DNA from: Myxococcales bacterium 68-20
Lineage (GTDB): Bacteria > Myxococcota_A > Polyangia > Polyangiales > Polyangiaceae
Length of the DNA stretch: 64,000 bases
Assembly: GCA_001899635.1 (NCBI GenBank)
Contig: MKVQ01000014.1
Coordinates: 107,904-171,903, forward strand
Reading direction: 5' to 3'
Notes under the pieces: model-generated
Told to the model about the DNA's origin: nothing
The model's database searches: none
Seen by the model: only the letters and a program-made list of their open reading frames with translations
Translations under genes and position numbers: made by a program
In this document: piece by piece, positions 29,088 to 38,944 of the stretch
Position numbering within the stretch: position 1 is the first letter of the stretch
Layout: every line of letters begins with the position of its first letter

Positions 29088-32000
29088 TTCTTCTTCCTCA
29101 GCTCCGCGAGGACCTTGAGCGGTGCCTGGGGCTTCTTCTTCGTGCGGATCTCCTCGTACGGTCCGCACACATCCTTGAAGTCACACCACGTGCAGGCGCT
29201 GTAGCCCTTCTTCTCGATGTTCGGCGCGGTTGGGAGGAAGCCCTTCACCAGCGCGTCGCTCACCGTCTTCGCGACCATGTGCGCGCTCGCGCGGGCGTTG
29301 TCGTTGAGCGGCACCTCGACCTTTTCGAAGTTGCCGGCCGAGGTGCAGTAGTAGAGGACACCGTCGACGACCTTCGAGTCGGGGAACATGCGCTCGAGCG
29401 TGAGCGCGTAGAGGACGGGCTGGAGGATCTCGCCGCCGCCGATGACGGTCTCGTCCTTCTTCGCCTTGATCTTGCCCGTCTTGTGGTCGGTGGCGCGGAG
29501 GGCGCCGTCCTTCCTTCGCTCGACGAGATCGATCGAGCCGCGGAGGCGCAGGCCGATGTCGAGCCGTACCGGCTCGTCGGTGCTCTTCACGTCCTGCGCG
29601 CGCGGATCCTTGAGGCCGAACGAGAGCTCGAAGTGCACCGGCGTCCAGTCGGAGTCCTCGAGCATGCGGCGAAGCCACTCGCGGAGGTCCGCTCCGATGC
29701 CGGTGATCGAGTCGTCCCACACGCGTCCGATCGCCGGGTGGAGGCGCTCGCGATACTCGCCCGCGACCTCGGGGAGGATGGCGTCGAGCCGCTCCCGCGC
29801 GGCCTCGAGCGTGTCCGCTGTCATGGGGAGCAAGCCGTCGTCGCGCAGGCGCGTGAGGAGGCGGTACTGGACCTCGTGGACGAGCGAGCCCTTGGTGAGG
29901 GGATCCATGTCCTCGATCGCGGCGGGCTCCTCGCGAGGCGCGAGCTTGTGCACCGCGGAGAGGAGGAAGCGGTAAGGACACGCGGCGAAGTTCTGGAGCG
30001 CCGTCGGCGAGAACGACCGCTTGTCGGTCGCGTGCTCGTGGATCGCCGCGAGCGCCTCGGGCGGCGGATTGACGAGGCCGTCCGAGGGGCGGAGCGCCTT
30101 CGGGTCCCAGCGCATCCAGCGGAAGCGGAGCGCGCGGGAGAGATGCGGGTTGGCGTCGACGAGGTAGCGGCCTTCGCCGTTGACCTCGTTCTCCGGCTTC
30201 TCGAGGACGTTCTTGAGGAGCGCGAGATCGTACTCCGCCTCGTCGATCGCGTCTTCGCGCTTCGCCGGTGCAGGCCAGCCGATGCGCGCCTCGGCCGTGC
30301 TCGCCGCCTTCTCGGCGAGGTGCTCGAAGTCTCCGAGCTGACCCTCGGCGACGCGGAGCACCTCGAGGCCGTAGAACGACGGCGTGCGCGGACGGGCCTG
30401 CTCGACGTCGAGGCGAGGGTAGGAGAGGACGACGCGTCGCTTCGCGGCGCCGACCGCGAGCCGGAGCGCGAGACGCTCGTCGTCGGTGCGGTCTTTGTTC
30501 GTCGGCAGATCGGGTGAGAGCTTCTCGCGTGCAGCGTCGAGGAGGAGCGGATCCTCGACGACCTTCTGCGGGAAGATCTTCTCCGCCAGGCCGGGCACGA
30601 AGACGACGTCGAACGCGAGGCCGCGCGCCTCGTCCGTCGTCGCGACGAACACCTTGCCGTAACGACGTCCGAGCTCGGGGATGCGGAGCTGCGAGAGCCG
30701 CGGCTCGAGCACGAGGCGAACCTCGCTGATGTCGATGTTCGCCACCTTCGACATCGGCTCGAGCTCGCCGAGCACGGCGAGGACGCGATCCGGGCGGCGA
30801 AGGGCGCGTGACGCGAGCGCGCCGAGCTTCTCGATCCATTCGCCCCAGGTGGCGCTCCGAGGGAGCGCGGCGAGGTCGTCGACGAGCGGGAGCGCGAAGC
30901 GTCGCAGCGCTTCGAGCGCGGCGAGCTCGCGTCGCAGGCCGTCGGCGAGCGCGGTCTCGTCCTTCTTGTCGTACGCCTCGATGTCGTCTGCCAGCTTCGC
31001 GGCGAGCCCGGCGAGGCGGCTTCGCCAGCGCCCCGCCTCGCCGATGACCGCGGCCTCGACGAGGAGGCGCTCCCAGTGACGTGGCGTGCGGAGCGTCCCG
31101 AACGCGGCGCCCTGATCCTCCTCGGCGACGGGCGGTGCCTGCGGCTCGGAGAGGAGCGCCTCGTCGGGCTGTTCGGGGCGCTCCTCGGCGGCGCCCGCCC
31201 CGACGAGCGCGTGGAGCGTCTCGTCATCGGGTGCAGCGACGCGATCGGCGCGAGGCAGTGCGGGCGGAGGCGCGCCGTCCTTGCCCTCGTCGGGGACCTC
31301 GCCGAGCGACAGGTATTCGGAGAAGCGACGCGCGGAGAGCTGCTCGGCGGCGCATGCGAGGAGCGCGAGGAAGGCGCGCCCGGAAGGATCGGGGCGCGTC
31401 GTCCCGCGCGCGAAGTAGACGGGGATCTTCGCTCGTCGGAACGCCTCGACGACGTGCGCGCCGTAGCGCGGTGCGCGGAGGAGGACGGCCATCCGGTCGA
31501 GCGGCGTTCGGGACTCGGCGGCCTCGGCGAGGACGAGCCGCGCGATCTCCACGCACTCACGGCTCTCGCCGGGCGCCGAGAGCACCGTCACGGCTTCGTC
31601 GGGGACCCTGGTGCCCTCGGCGGCGGTTGCACCGAAGAGGCCTGACCAAAGCTGCGCGAGCGGTCCCTCCGTCGCATCCGGGACGTGCTCCTCGCGTTTC
31701 GTCACGTCGAGGGCGGCGGACGCAAGCTCGAGCGCGCGCTCGTCGCCGGTCGGGATCACGGCGAGGGCGGCGGGGGCCTTCTCGACGAGCGCCTCGACGA
31801 GCTCGCGCTCCGCCCGGCTCCGCAGCGGGACGTCGAGGAGAAGGAGCGCGGCGCTCGCCGGGGCCAGACCCGTCCGGCCGCGCGCCACTTCGGTCGCGAT
31901 CGCGAGCGTCCGCGCGCGATCGGCGAGCTTCGTGGCCTCCAGCTCCGCCTCGTAGGCGGCGAGCAGTCGAGCGAGCGTGGGGTCGGCGATCTTCTCGGCG

Positions 32001-32395
32001 CGCGCGAGGCGAAGCTCGCCGAGCGTGCGTGCGAGCGCTCGCGGGAGGCCGGGCCGCTCGCGAATCGGAGCGAGGCGGCCGAGCGTATCGCCGTGATTGT
32101 GGACGACGCGTGCGCACAGCGCCTCGAGCGCGAGGGCGCTCGCGGGGACGAGCCCAAGCCGGGCGAGCTCCGTCCGTGCGAGTGACGCGGCGAGAGCGCC
32201 GAGCGTCGTGCGCTGCCATCCGAGCGATGCGCGGAGCCCGTTGCTGCGCGCGATCGCGGTTCGCGCGACCTCGGCCGCGGCGTCGATCGACGCCGCGACG
32301 ATGGTGACGTGTGGCTCGCGCCGTCCGCCGAGCCACTCTGCTGCGCGATCGACACGCGCTCGCGCGCTCGGGCTCTCGAAAACGACGCGAGACAT
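29084..32395 (-). CDS. addB: PD-(D/E)XK nuclease family protein (AddB-like)
   Basis: C-terminal LRGSIDLVERRKDGALRATDHKTGKIKAKKDE nuclease core and cysteine motif CTWCDFKDVCG; overlaps the addA start. Confidence 0.88.
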   Translation of the reverse strand: MSRVVFESPSARARVDRAAEWLGGRREPHVTIVAASIDAAAEVARTAIARSNGLRASLGWQRTTLGALAASLARTELARLGLVPASALALEALCARVVHNHGDTLGRLAPIRERPGLPRALARTLGELRLARAEKIADPTLARLLAAYEAELEATKLADRARTLAIATEVARGRTGLAPASAALLLLDVPLRSRAERELVEALVEKAPAALAVIPTGDERALELASAALDVTKREEHVPDATEGPLAQLWSGLFGATAAEGTRVPDEAVTVLSAPGESRECVEIARLVLAEAAESRTPLDRMAVLLRAPRYGAHVVEAFRRAKIPVYFARGTTRPDPSGRAFLALLACAAEQLSARRFSEYLSLGEVPDEGKDGAPPPALPRADRVAAPDDETLHALVGAGAAEERPEQPDEALLSEPQAPPVAEEDQGAAFGTLRTPRHWERLLVEAAVIGEAGRWRSRLAGLAAKLADDIEAYDKKDETALADGLRRELAALEALRRFALPLVDDLAALPRSATWGEWIEKLGALASRALRRPDRVLAVLGELEPMSKVANIDISEVRLVLEPRLSQLRIPELGRRYGKVFVATTDEARGLAFDVVFVPGLAEKIFPQKVVEDPLLLDAAREKLSPDLPTNKDRTDDERLALRLAVGAAKRRVVLSYPRLDVEQARPRTPSFYGLEVLRVAEGQLGDFEHLAEKAASTAEARIGWPAPAKREDAIDEAEYDLALLKNVLEKPENEVNGEGRYLVDANPHLSRALRFRWMRWDPKALRPSDGLVNPPPEALAAIHEHATDKRSFSPTALQNFAACPYRFLLSAVHKLAPREEPAAIEDMDPLTKGSLVHEVQYRLLTRLRDDGLLPMTADTLEAARERLDAILPEVAGEYRERLHPAIGRVWDDSITGIGADLREWLRRMLEDSDWTPVHFELSFGLKDPRAQDVKSTDEPVRLDIGLRLRGSIDLVERRKDGALRATDHKTGKIKAKKDETVIGGGEILQPVLYALTLERMFPDSKVVDGVLYYCTSAGNFEKVEVPLNDNARASAHMVAKTVSDALVKGFLPTAPNIEKKGYSACTWCDFKDVCGPYEEIRTKKKPQAPLKVLAELRKKK

Positions 32396-32575
32396 GGAGG
32401 TCTGCTCTTACACGGCCCGCTCGAGCCCTGCCACCCGCAAGCACCGCAGGACGCAGCAGGATTGCCCGAGCGGGCGCTCTTCGAGACCACCCGTTCTCGG
32501 GCCCCGCCGCGTCGCCCGGCCATCGGCTCGGAGCGTTTCGGCAGCGGTTGGCTTCGTGTCTGGCCTCGAGAGGCC

Positions 32576-32652
32576 TGGCGTCCCCGGTACGATTCGAACG
32601 TACGACCGCCGCTTTAGGAAAGCGGTGCTCTATCCAGCTGAGCTACGAGGAC
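32576..32652 (-). tRNA. tRNA-Arg (anticodon CCU), CCA encoded
   Basis: Reverse complement GTCCTCGTAGCTCAGCTGGATAGAGCACCGCTTTCCTAAAGCGGCGGTCGTACGTTCGAATCGTACCGGGGACGCCA folds as a cloverleaf; anticodon loop TTCCTAA. Confidence 0.95.
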
Positions 32653-32767
32653 TCAAGATCTCGACTTAGCCGACCAGGAGCGCGGCGTCGAGTGCCCTCG
32701 TGATCTTACGGACGGGGGGCGTCCGGTTGTGGTCCCCCATGCCGAGGAGCCACGGTCGCGCCGCTGT

Positions 32768-32960
32768 CGGTACCGCCCGTGGGCAGAGTTGATGATGAGG
32801 ACGTTCTCGGTCGACGTTCTGTGTCAGCCCGCGTTCCTCGGGCCGGCTTCGGCTGGTGGCGCACCGCTGGGGCCGGAGGCAAGAAGAGACCGTGCGGGCC
32901 GTGATTCGTGGGGATGCGGCACCCACGCGCGGCGGAGGATCGAGCCGACCCGCTAGGGAT
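32768..32960 (+). pseudogene. IS91-like transposase C-terminal remnant (copy 1)
   Basis: RYRPWAELMMRTFSVDVLCQP resembles the IS91 C-terminal W.(D/E)L(L/M)RR.F.VDVL.CP motif; degraded. Confidence 0.45.
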
Positions 32961-33091
32961 GTGGCCCGCGACAGCGAACCGAGTCGAAGGCCTGCGGTAG
33001 CGGGAAGGACGGATGCTGTGCTCGGTGCAGTCGCCGAGCGCGGTCGAGCACGCCTCACGGGCGACGGTCATGGACGCGACGCGACGCGTCC

Positions 33092-33394
33092 GTGGACGTG
33101 ACGAGGCTCTCTCCCACCATCCTGAGCGTCCGGCACTGGTCTCGCCTCCTCGGCGGGCTGCTGTACGCCACCTCACCTCGCCTGCGATGGCCGCAGCTCC
33201 TCCAGAGAACGTTCGACGTCGATATCCTCGACTGCCCGAAGTGCAAGGGCCGGCTTCGGCTCATCGAGACCGTCGTCGAGAAGGGCGCCGCGCGCCAGAT
33301 TCTGGAACGCCTCGGCTTTCCGGTCGAAGCTCCGCGGCTGGTCCGCGCCCGCGATCCGACTACGCTCGACGGCGACGAGCCCGACGCCGCGTAG
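33092..33394 (+). pseudogene. IS91-like transposase C-terminal remnant (copy 2)
   Basis: RLRWPQLLQRTFDVDILDCPKCKGRLRLIETVVEKGAARQILERLGFPVEAP is the typical C-terminus of IS91-family transposases; the catalytic part is missing. Confidence 0.8.
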
Positions 33395-33688
33395 TGAGCG
33401 AGCCGTGCCAACTGCTGGCTCGAGCGGGACCGTGCGCCGTTTGGGCGTGATCGACGGGGCGTTTCCGTTCTGGCTGAAACTTCGTACGTCGGACGTTATG
33501 TCGTCTGCGGAGCCCGCTCGTCTTGATCGCCGGCTGCGCTTTGCACTTCCCTTCTCGCCCCCGACTACGATGGGATGAAGCAGGACGAGATCTACCGGGA
33601 CGAGCTGGGCCCAAAGCCGAAGATGGTTCACGAGAAGGGGGACGCTTGTTGGCGGTTCTTCAATCTCCCTTGAGCTCTGGAGACTGCC

Positions 33689-34609
33689 TTGAATTCAGCC
33701 GATAACCCTATCGACCAGCGACGCGGCGATGGCGAGTACGAAGTCCGCGAGGTCTTGCGGGTCGTCCTCTACGTCCGCGTTCCACATCTTCTGTGCAATG
33801 AGGCAATAAGTGGAGCCATCGAGGACTTGCTTCAGTCTCCCGCCGGTGCGCAGCTGCGATACATGGCAGACTCCTCAGGTGACTGGCGAGCGTATCCGCG
33901 AGAGGAGATCACGCGCAGGATGCGCGCAAGCCTTGTGGGCGCTGCGGGAACCATCAATGGCACGCTCAGTCTGACGAGCGATCCCACTTCAAGCGCACCT
34001 GACTTTTACCTTGAATACAACGGCTTCGCGATCGATCGACCGCTCTTCCGTGATCGCGCGGGCTTCATGTTCTTCTGGGTCCCGTCATCCTGGGTGCGCT
34101 CGAGCCAGGAGTTGGTTATTTCCACTGTCAGTGCGCTGGCTGTGCATTTACCGATCTCGTTCGCCTCTGCTGACTTAACCATAGTCGGCAAGTCTGAGCG
34201 TGCCCAGCAATTGGTCAACCGCTACATGGGTATCGATGTCGCTGACGTTTCCAGTACAGCCATTGACCTCGGGGACAGGGTCGCCGGGGTGTTCTGGCTC
34301 AACGTGTACGGCCCGAACGTGGCGAAGTTGGTTCGCGAACGCTATCTGGCGTCTGACAGCCTACAGGCCGCATGGCGTGCGACTGAGCTACCTCGCGGTA
34401 GGCTAATGCTGCTAGCAGACTCTGGCCCTCAACGCGGCGACAAGAATCGAAAGGAAGCGCTGGTGGACCGTGAAGCTCTGGCAGTCCAACTCGCGGAAGG
34501 GGACCTTCTTCATATACCAACACGCAGCGTGTACTTCGATCGCACACCGGAGGACAGCGGAGAGGAACTGCAGATGCGATGGCACCGGCGCTATTTGGAC
34601 CTGGCCTGA
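33689..34609 (+). CDS. type VI immunity family protein (DUF3396-like)
   Basis: YLEYNGFAIDRPLFRDRAGFMFFWVPSSW..VFWLNVYGPNVAKL..RWHRRYLDLA resembles DUF3396/TsiV3-type immunity proteins. Confidence 0.65.
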   Translation: MNSADNPIDQRRGDGEYEVREVLRVVLYVRVPHLLCNEAISGAIEDLLQSPAGAQLRYMADSSGDWRAYPREEITRRMRASLVGAAGTINGTLSLTSDPTSSAPDFYLEYNGFAIDRPLFRDRAGFMFFWVPSSWVRSSQELVISTVSALAVHLPISFASADLTIVGKSERAQQLVNRYMGIDVADVSSTAIDLGDRVAGVFWLNVYGPNVAKLVRERYLASDSLQAAWRATELPRGRLMLLADSGPQRGDKNRKEALVDREALAVQLAEGDLLHIPTRSVYFDRTPEDSGEELQMRWHRRYLDLA

Positions 34610-34921
34610 ACCCCCCCCGGTTCTCGCTGCCGCCTCCACGACGCAAGCGTGACCTTCGGTCATTGCAGCCTTCATCCCATCTGGCGAGCATCGTGGCAGA
34701 GACGGACGAGACCCATCCTGAGTTCGTTCGGCGATGCGGTCTTGGAGGGACCGATGAGGTCACGCAGCTGTCGGTGCGACGGGGTCAGGCGCGCACTCGG
34801 AAGTGCGCGCGGGCACGCTGCGGTCGCAACTTGACGCCAAAAGCGTGGCTCGACCGAGGGAGCGTGAGTCCGCGCCAGCAGCCGCGTGCGAAGCCGGTTG
34901 CGGACACTGCGGAGGCTCGTA

Positions 34922-35535
34922 TCAGGCGACCGCAGCTACTGGTGGTGGCGCGCAGAGGAAGACGAAGGCGCGTACGCGATACGTGCCGTACGGAAAGACG
35001 ACGTCGCGCTCGCCACGCATGGCGCGCAGAACCGCGGCGCGGCGTTCGGCACGGAATGCGATGAGTGCATCGAGCTCCCGAAGCCGTCGCGCCTTGCCGA
35101 GGCAGGCGAGATGGGGCCGGAGTCCGCGACGAGGTTCGACGGTCTTTGGAGTATCCGTCGGCTCCGCGCGGAGGATCGCCTTTCGCCCGAGCACGCGACG
35201 CCCAGCGGCTACTCGCTCTTCGCGAGCCCGCGCCTCTTCGCGCAGTACAGCGTCCTGGACCTTGGCGCTCCACTCCGCGTCCGAGAGGTCTTCGAAGCCG
35301 TCGGGACATTCGAGGCGAATCGTGACCTCATCGGGCATCTTACCGTCGGGCCGGAAGAAGCCGCGCGGACGCTTCACGGTCTTCGAGCGTCCGGAAAGAT
35401 GGAGGCCGAGCGAGCATGCGCCCGGCCAATCCGCGACGCGCTCCGCGAGATGCTCAGCGAAAGGACTGGCCGGCAGGTAGACGAGCTTGGCGAATCGGTC
35501 GGCGGGCTCGACGAGGTAGATGGCGTTCGGTCGTC
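34922..35535 (-). pseudogene. REP-associated tyrosine (Y1/IS200-like) transposase C-terminal remnant
   Basis: KLVYLPASPFAEHLAERVADWPG..FFRPDGKMPDEVTIRLECPDGFEDLSDAEWSAKV..RRVLGRKAILRAEPTDTPKTVEPRRGLRPHLACLGKARR..GERDVVFPYGTYRVR; no intact N-terminal HUH/Y1 region in frame. Confidence 0.6.
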
Positions 35536-35799
35536 GGAGGCGACATGGCGTACGACGGCGCAACGCCCGCCGGGGATCGTCTTCTCGACAACGCCGGCGT
35601 CGTTCGGCGGAACCTTGCGCTTCGTCGAAGCGCAAAGGTCGAAGCGAGGCTCCTCCACCCCTGAAGGACACGGCGGGCAAGGGATACTGAATGTGGCGCT
35701 CGTGCTTCGGGAGAGGCCGTTCTGGATGCGCCACTCCTTGAACCTGCGAATCGAGCACCGATGCGCTTCGGGTCGCCTCGGTGCTCGAGGGCGGCCACC

Positions 35800-36242
35800 C
35801 GGGGTTGGCTAAAGTCGACCACTCGAAGGTCGCGGGACTCAGGCGAGCGAGCTCGACTCGCCGTCGATGCGCGAAGACGCTCGTACGTCGTGCTCCAGTC
35901 CTCCCACGCGGGCGATCTGCGGAACTCCGACGGAGTCTGTCCGAAGACCTGCTTGAATGCGCGACTGAAGGCCTCGTGACTGTCGTAGCCGCTGGCGAGG
36001 GCGATCGCGAGAACGGAGTCGTGCTGGTAGAACGCCAGGCGGAACGATGCCCGCCGAAACCGGAGCAGTCGCACGTATTCGTGCATGCTGACGCCGAAGG
36101 TCGCCGAGAACTGCCGGTGAAAGTGATACTTCGAGACGCCGGCCATTGCGCCGAGGCGCTCGAGGGAAAGACCGCCGTCGAGATGTTGGTCGATGTGCTC
36201 GAAGACCCGGCGGAAGCGGTGGGCGTAGGCCTCCATCGTCAT
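35800..36242 (-). pseudogene. AraC-family regulator, truncated within its GyrI-like C-terminal domain
   Basis: MTMEAYAHRFRRVFEHIDQHLDGGLSLERLGAMAGVSKYHFHRQFSATFGVSMHEYVRLLRFRRASFRLAFYQHDSVLAIALASGYDSHEAFSRAFKQVFGQTPSEFRR intact HTH; VVDFSQPRVAALEHRGDPKRIG is the GyrI start, after which homology appears lost though the frame continues. Confidence 0.7.
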
Positions 36243-36709
36243 CGTCGAAGCGTTCGATCGAGGAAGGCGCAAACATCCGTTCCGAGCCTCTCGTGGAAGC
36301 CGGCACGGTCGAAGTCCGGCGGATCGTGCCAGCCGGCAGACGGAGGGAGCGTGCTCAGAAACGAGAGGTGACCGGCGTGCTCGACGCGCCGGTGGTCCAC
36401 CTTCAGCCTGTCCGGAACCCGGCATCTGTCGCATGAGGGGGGGCACGTTCTCGCGCATTCTCCAATGCGTGCGAACGGATATCGCGTCTCGAGACTTGGC
36501 AGAAACCACCAGTTCGCTAGCCAGGATTTCAGACCAAACAGGCTTTTGAAAGCGTGAATTTACTCCCCGTCGGTTTCATAGTTCGTTCGGCTGCAGCCTG
36601 CCCAATGGCGCGGTCAACAGGACGCAGGAGATTCTGCGGAAAGCTAGAGTCGCGTTGATTGACCTTGGTTCTATCCTCTTCGCGTCGGCAATTGGGGCAC
36701 TACGGAACG

Positions 36710-38296
36710 CTATGCAGTATCTTGCAAAATCATCTCGCTTGCCTTTTCACCAATCATGATACAGGGCACGTTCGTATTGCAGCTCGTAATGGTCGGCATA
36801 ATTGACGCGTCGACCACCCGCAACCCATCCATACCATGAACGCGCAGGCGGTCATCGACGACTGCCGATGCATCACTTCCCATTTTGCAGGTTCCCACCG
36901 GATGGTAGATGCTGTCGCTCTTCGCTCTGATGTAGTCATCCAGATCCGAATCAGAAGTCATGTCCTTGCCTGGGGAATATTCCTCGCCTCGAATATCATC
37001 GAACGCGCGCTGCGAGACAATGTCTCGGAACAGGCGTAGCGCATCCCGCAATGTGCGCATGTCTGCAGGAGCAGACAGATAATTTGGGTCAACACGCGGC
37101 AAATCGATTGGATCTGAGGACTTTGCCAGCACCGACCCGCGGCTTTCTGGACGAGACTTGTTGATCAGTCCCATGAAGCCTTCGACCGGCACAATCTTGC
37201 GCCCGTGATCGTTGTACATGATGTTGAGCAGGTGGAACTGCACGTCTGGCGAGGGTATATCTGGACGTGTTCGGAGAAAGCTCATCACCTCGACTCCCGG
37301 CGCGGCAGCTACACCATCGCCCGTCAGAAAATACTGCAACGCGCACAGCATCTGACGGTGACGGCGCAAATACTTCAGCTTGGAGCAAGCCTCCTTCAGA
37401 CGGAACTGGACCGGTATCGCAACATGATCCTGCAAATTGCGTCCCACCCCGGGCAAATCAAGTCGCGCGTTGATGCCGCTCTGCTTGAGATGCCGCTGAT
37501 CCCCAATACCCGACAGCTGCAAAATATGCGGAGAATTGAATGCGCCGCCGCAAAGCAACACTTCTTGGTCGGCATACACGTGGCACAGACGCCCTCGCCT
37601 CAGGTATTCCACACCGACCGCACGATTTCTCTCGATGATGATGCGGGTGACCCGCGCCTTCACGATGATGCGCAGGTTCTTTCGATGCTTGACTGGCGTG
37701 ACATAACCTCGTGAAACACTCGACCTAATGCCATGACCTATCGCCGCATCACAAGGCCCAGTCCCTTCTTGATTACCCGAGTTCAGGTCTTCATTGTAAG
37801 CATAGCCAGCTTCGCTGCTGGCTCGCAGCCAAGCCTGAGAAATGGGATTGTCGAGACCGGCGCGCGACGTTCTGATTGGCCCGTCGCGACCATGCCCAAA
37901 CGCTTCGCCCCCATGCCAGCACTCCGCCTTGACAAAATAGGGGAGCACGCTTTCATAATCCCAGCCCGCGTTACCCAACTGAGCCCAGTGATCATAATCC
38001 TGCCGATGGCCTCTCATATGAATCATGGCGTTTATCACCGAGCAACCTCCCACGCTGCGGCCGCGTGGGAGGAACATTCTCCTGTTATCTGCGTGCTGCT
38101 GGGGTTCGGTGTGATATCCCCAGTCCAGCTTTCCCGACTGCATCAGATGAAAGTATCCTGCGGGCATATGGATGAGCGGGCTTTTGTCCCAACCACCAGC
38201 CTCCAGCACGACGACTTCGACATCGGGATTTTCAGAAAGGCGATTGGCTAGTACGCATCCGGCCGAGCCGGCACCAACGATGACGAATGTGGCCAC
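36710..38296 (-). CDS. GMC family oxidoreductase (choline dehydrogenase-like)
   Basis: FVIVGAGSAGCVLANRLSE..VVVLEAGG; LPRGRSVGGCSVINAMIHMRGHRQDYDHWA; YHPVGTCKMGSDASAVVDDRLRVHGMDGLRVVDASIMPTITSCNTNVPCIMIGEKASEMI. Confidence 0.95.
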   Translation of the reverse strand: MATFVIVGAGSAGCVLANRLSENPDVEVVVLEAGGWDKSPLIHMPAGYFHLMQSGKLDWGYHTEPQQHADNRRMFLPRGRSVGGCSVINAMIHMRGHRQDYDHWAQLGNAGWDYESVLPYFVKAECWHGGEAFGHGRDGPIRTSRAGLDNPISQAWLRASSEAGYAYNEDLNSGNQEGTGPCDAAIGHGIRSSVSRGYVTPVKHRKNLRIIVKARVTRIIIERNRAVGVEYLRRGRLCHVYADQEVLLCGGAFNSPHILQLSGIGDQRHLKQSGINARLDLPGVGRNLQDHVAIPVQFRLKEACSKLKYLRRHRQMLCALQYFLTGDGVAAAPGVEVMSFLRTRPDIPSPDVQFHLLNIMYNDHGRKIVPVEGFMGLINKSRPESRGSVLAKSSDPIDLPRVDPNYLSAPADMRTLRDALRLFRDIVSQRAFDDIRGEEYSPGKDMTSDSDLDDYIRAKSDSIYHPVGTCKMGSDASAVVDDRLRVHGMDGLRVVDASIMPTITSCNTNVPCIMIGEKASEMILQDTA

Positions 38297-38347
38297 TGTC
38301 TGATCTCGCTATGGTGTAGTACGACGCAACTCGTTCGGTAGGCTCGT

Positions 38348-38890
38348 CTAGCGACGGCGAAACAAGGGTTGAAGCTTGTCCATGTATATCAAGAACCGTG
38401 GCGCAGAGTCGCTTTCAGACGCTATTCGCCATTGGTAAGGATCGTCGATCGCAATCCATTGCTACTCATCTGCTTCGGTGGAGTTGACGTTCCGGAACGC
38501 CATCAATAGTACCTGTAACCCCATGCACGAATTCATTCTCGACCAAAGCCTCCTTGGTCACGGAGCGATATCGACAGTGGGTGGAAAATCAAGCGAAGCA
38601 GTGATAACCATCTCATGCTCGAGCCGCACCTGCGCCGCCTCGAACAGGCACTTCCAGAGCCCCGGGATGGCCGCAGCAGGCATTCGCCCACAGGCCAGCA
38701 GAATGATATTTCTCCTTGCTGCGCCTGTGTATCAACATCTCGCCAGCGGAATTGAGAACGAATACGGAAAGGGCGCGGCGCAGATCGCCGTCAACATGAA
38801 CAGCAAGTTTGCCTTCTGTCCATGGATGCGATCCTCTTCGTCCACCAACGCCAGAAGGGGCTCGCGCTGAACTTGCCTTTCATTAATGCG
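38348..38890 (-). pseudogene. idi: isopentenyl-diphosphate delta-isomerase (type I) pseudogene
   Basis: Reverse strand in several frames: LLALVDEEDRIHGQKA / KLAVHVDGDLRRALSVFVLNSAGEMLIHRRSKEKYHSAGLWANACCGHP / LFEAAQVRLEHEM / VTKEALVENEFVHGVTGTIDGVPE / DPYQWRI...PRFLIYMDKLQPLF. These tile a full-length type I IDI with at least three frameshifts. Confidence 0.85.
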
Positions 38891-38944
38891 CCACTCTCCA
38901 GATACGGTCCTATCGAACTGCCAAGTGCTTGAAGCCAGTTCCGC

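Noticed and set aside
29042-30517. 491-aa plus-strand ORF opposite addB
   Set aside because: Antisense to AddB nuclease motifs; low-complexity R/E/V composition.
32576-36500. Integration of the accessory region at the tRNA-Arg(CCU) gene
   Set aside because: The tRNA is on the minus strand, so its 3' end faces addB rather than the accessory DNA; no integrase gene and no repeated tRNA 3' end was seen on the island side. Proximity is probably incidental.
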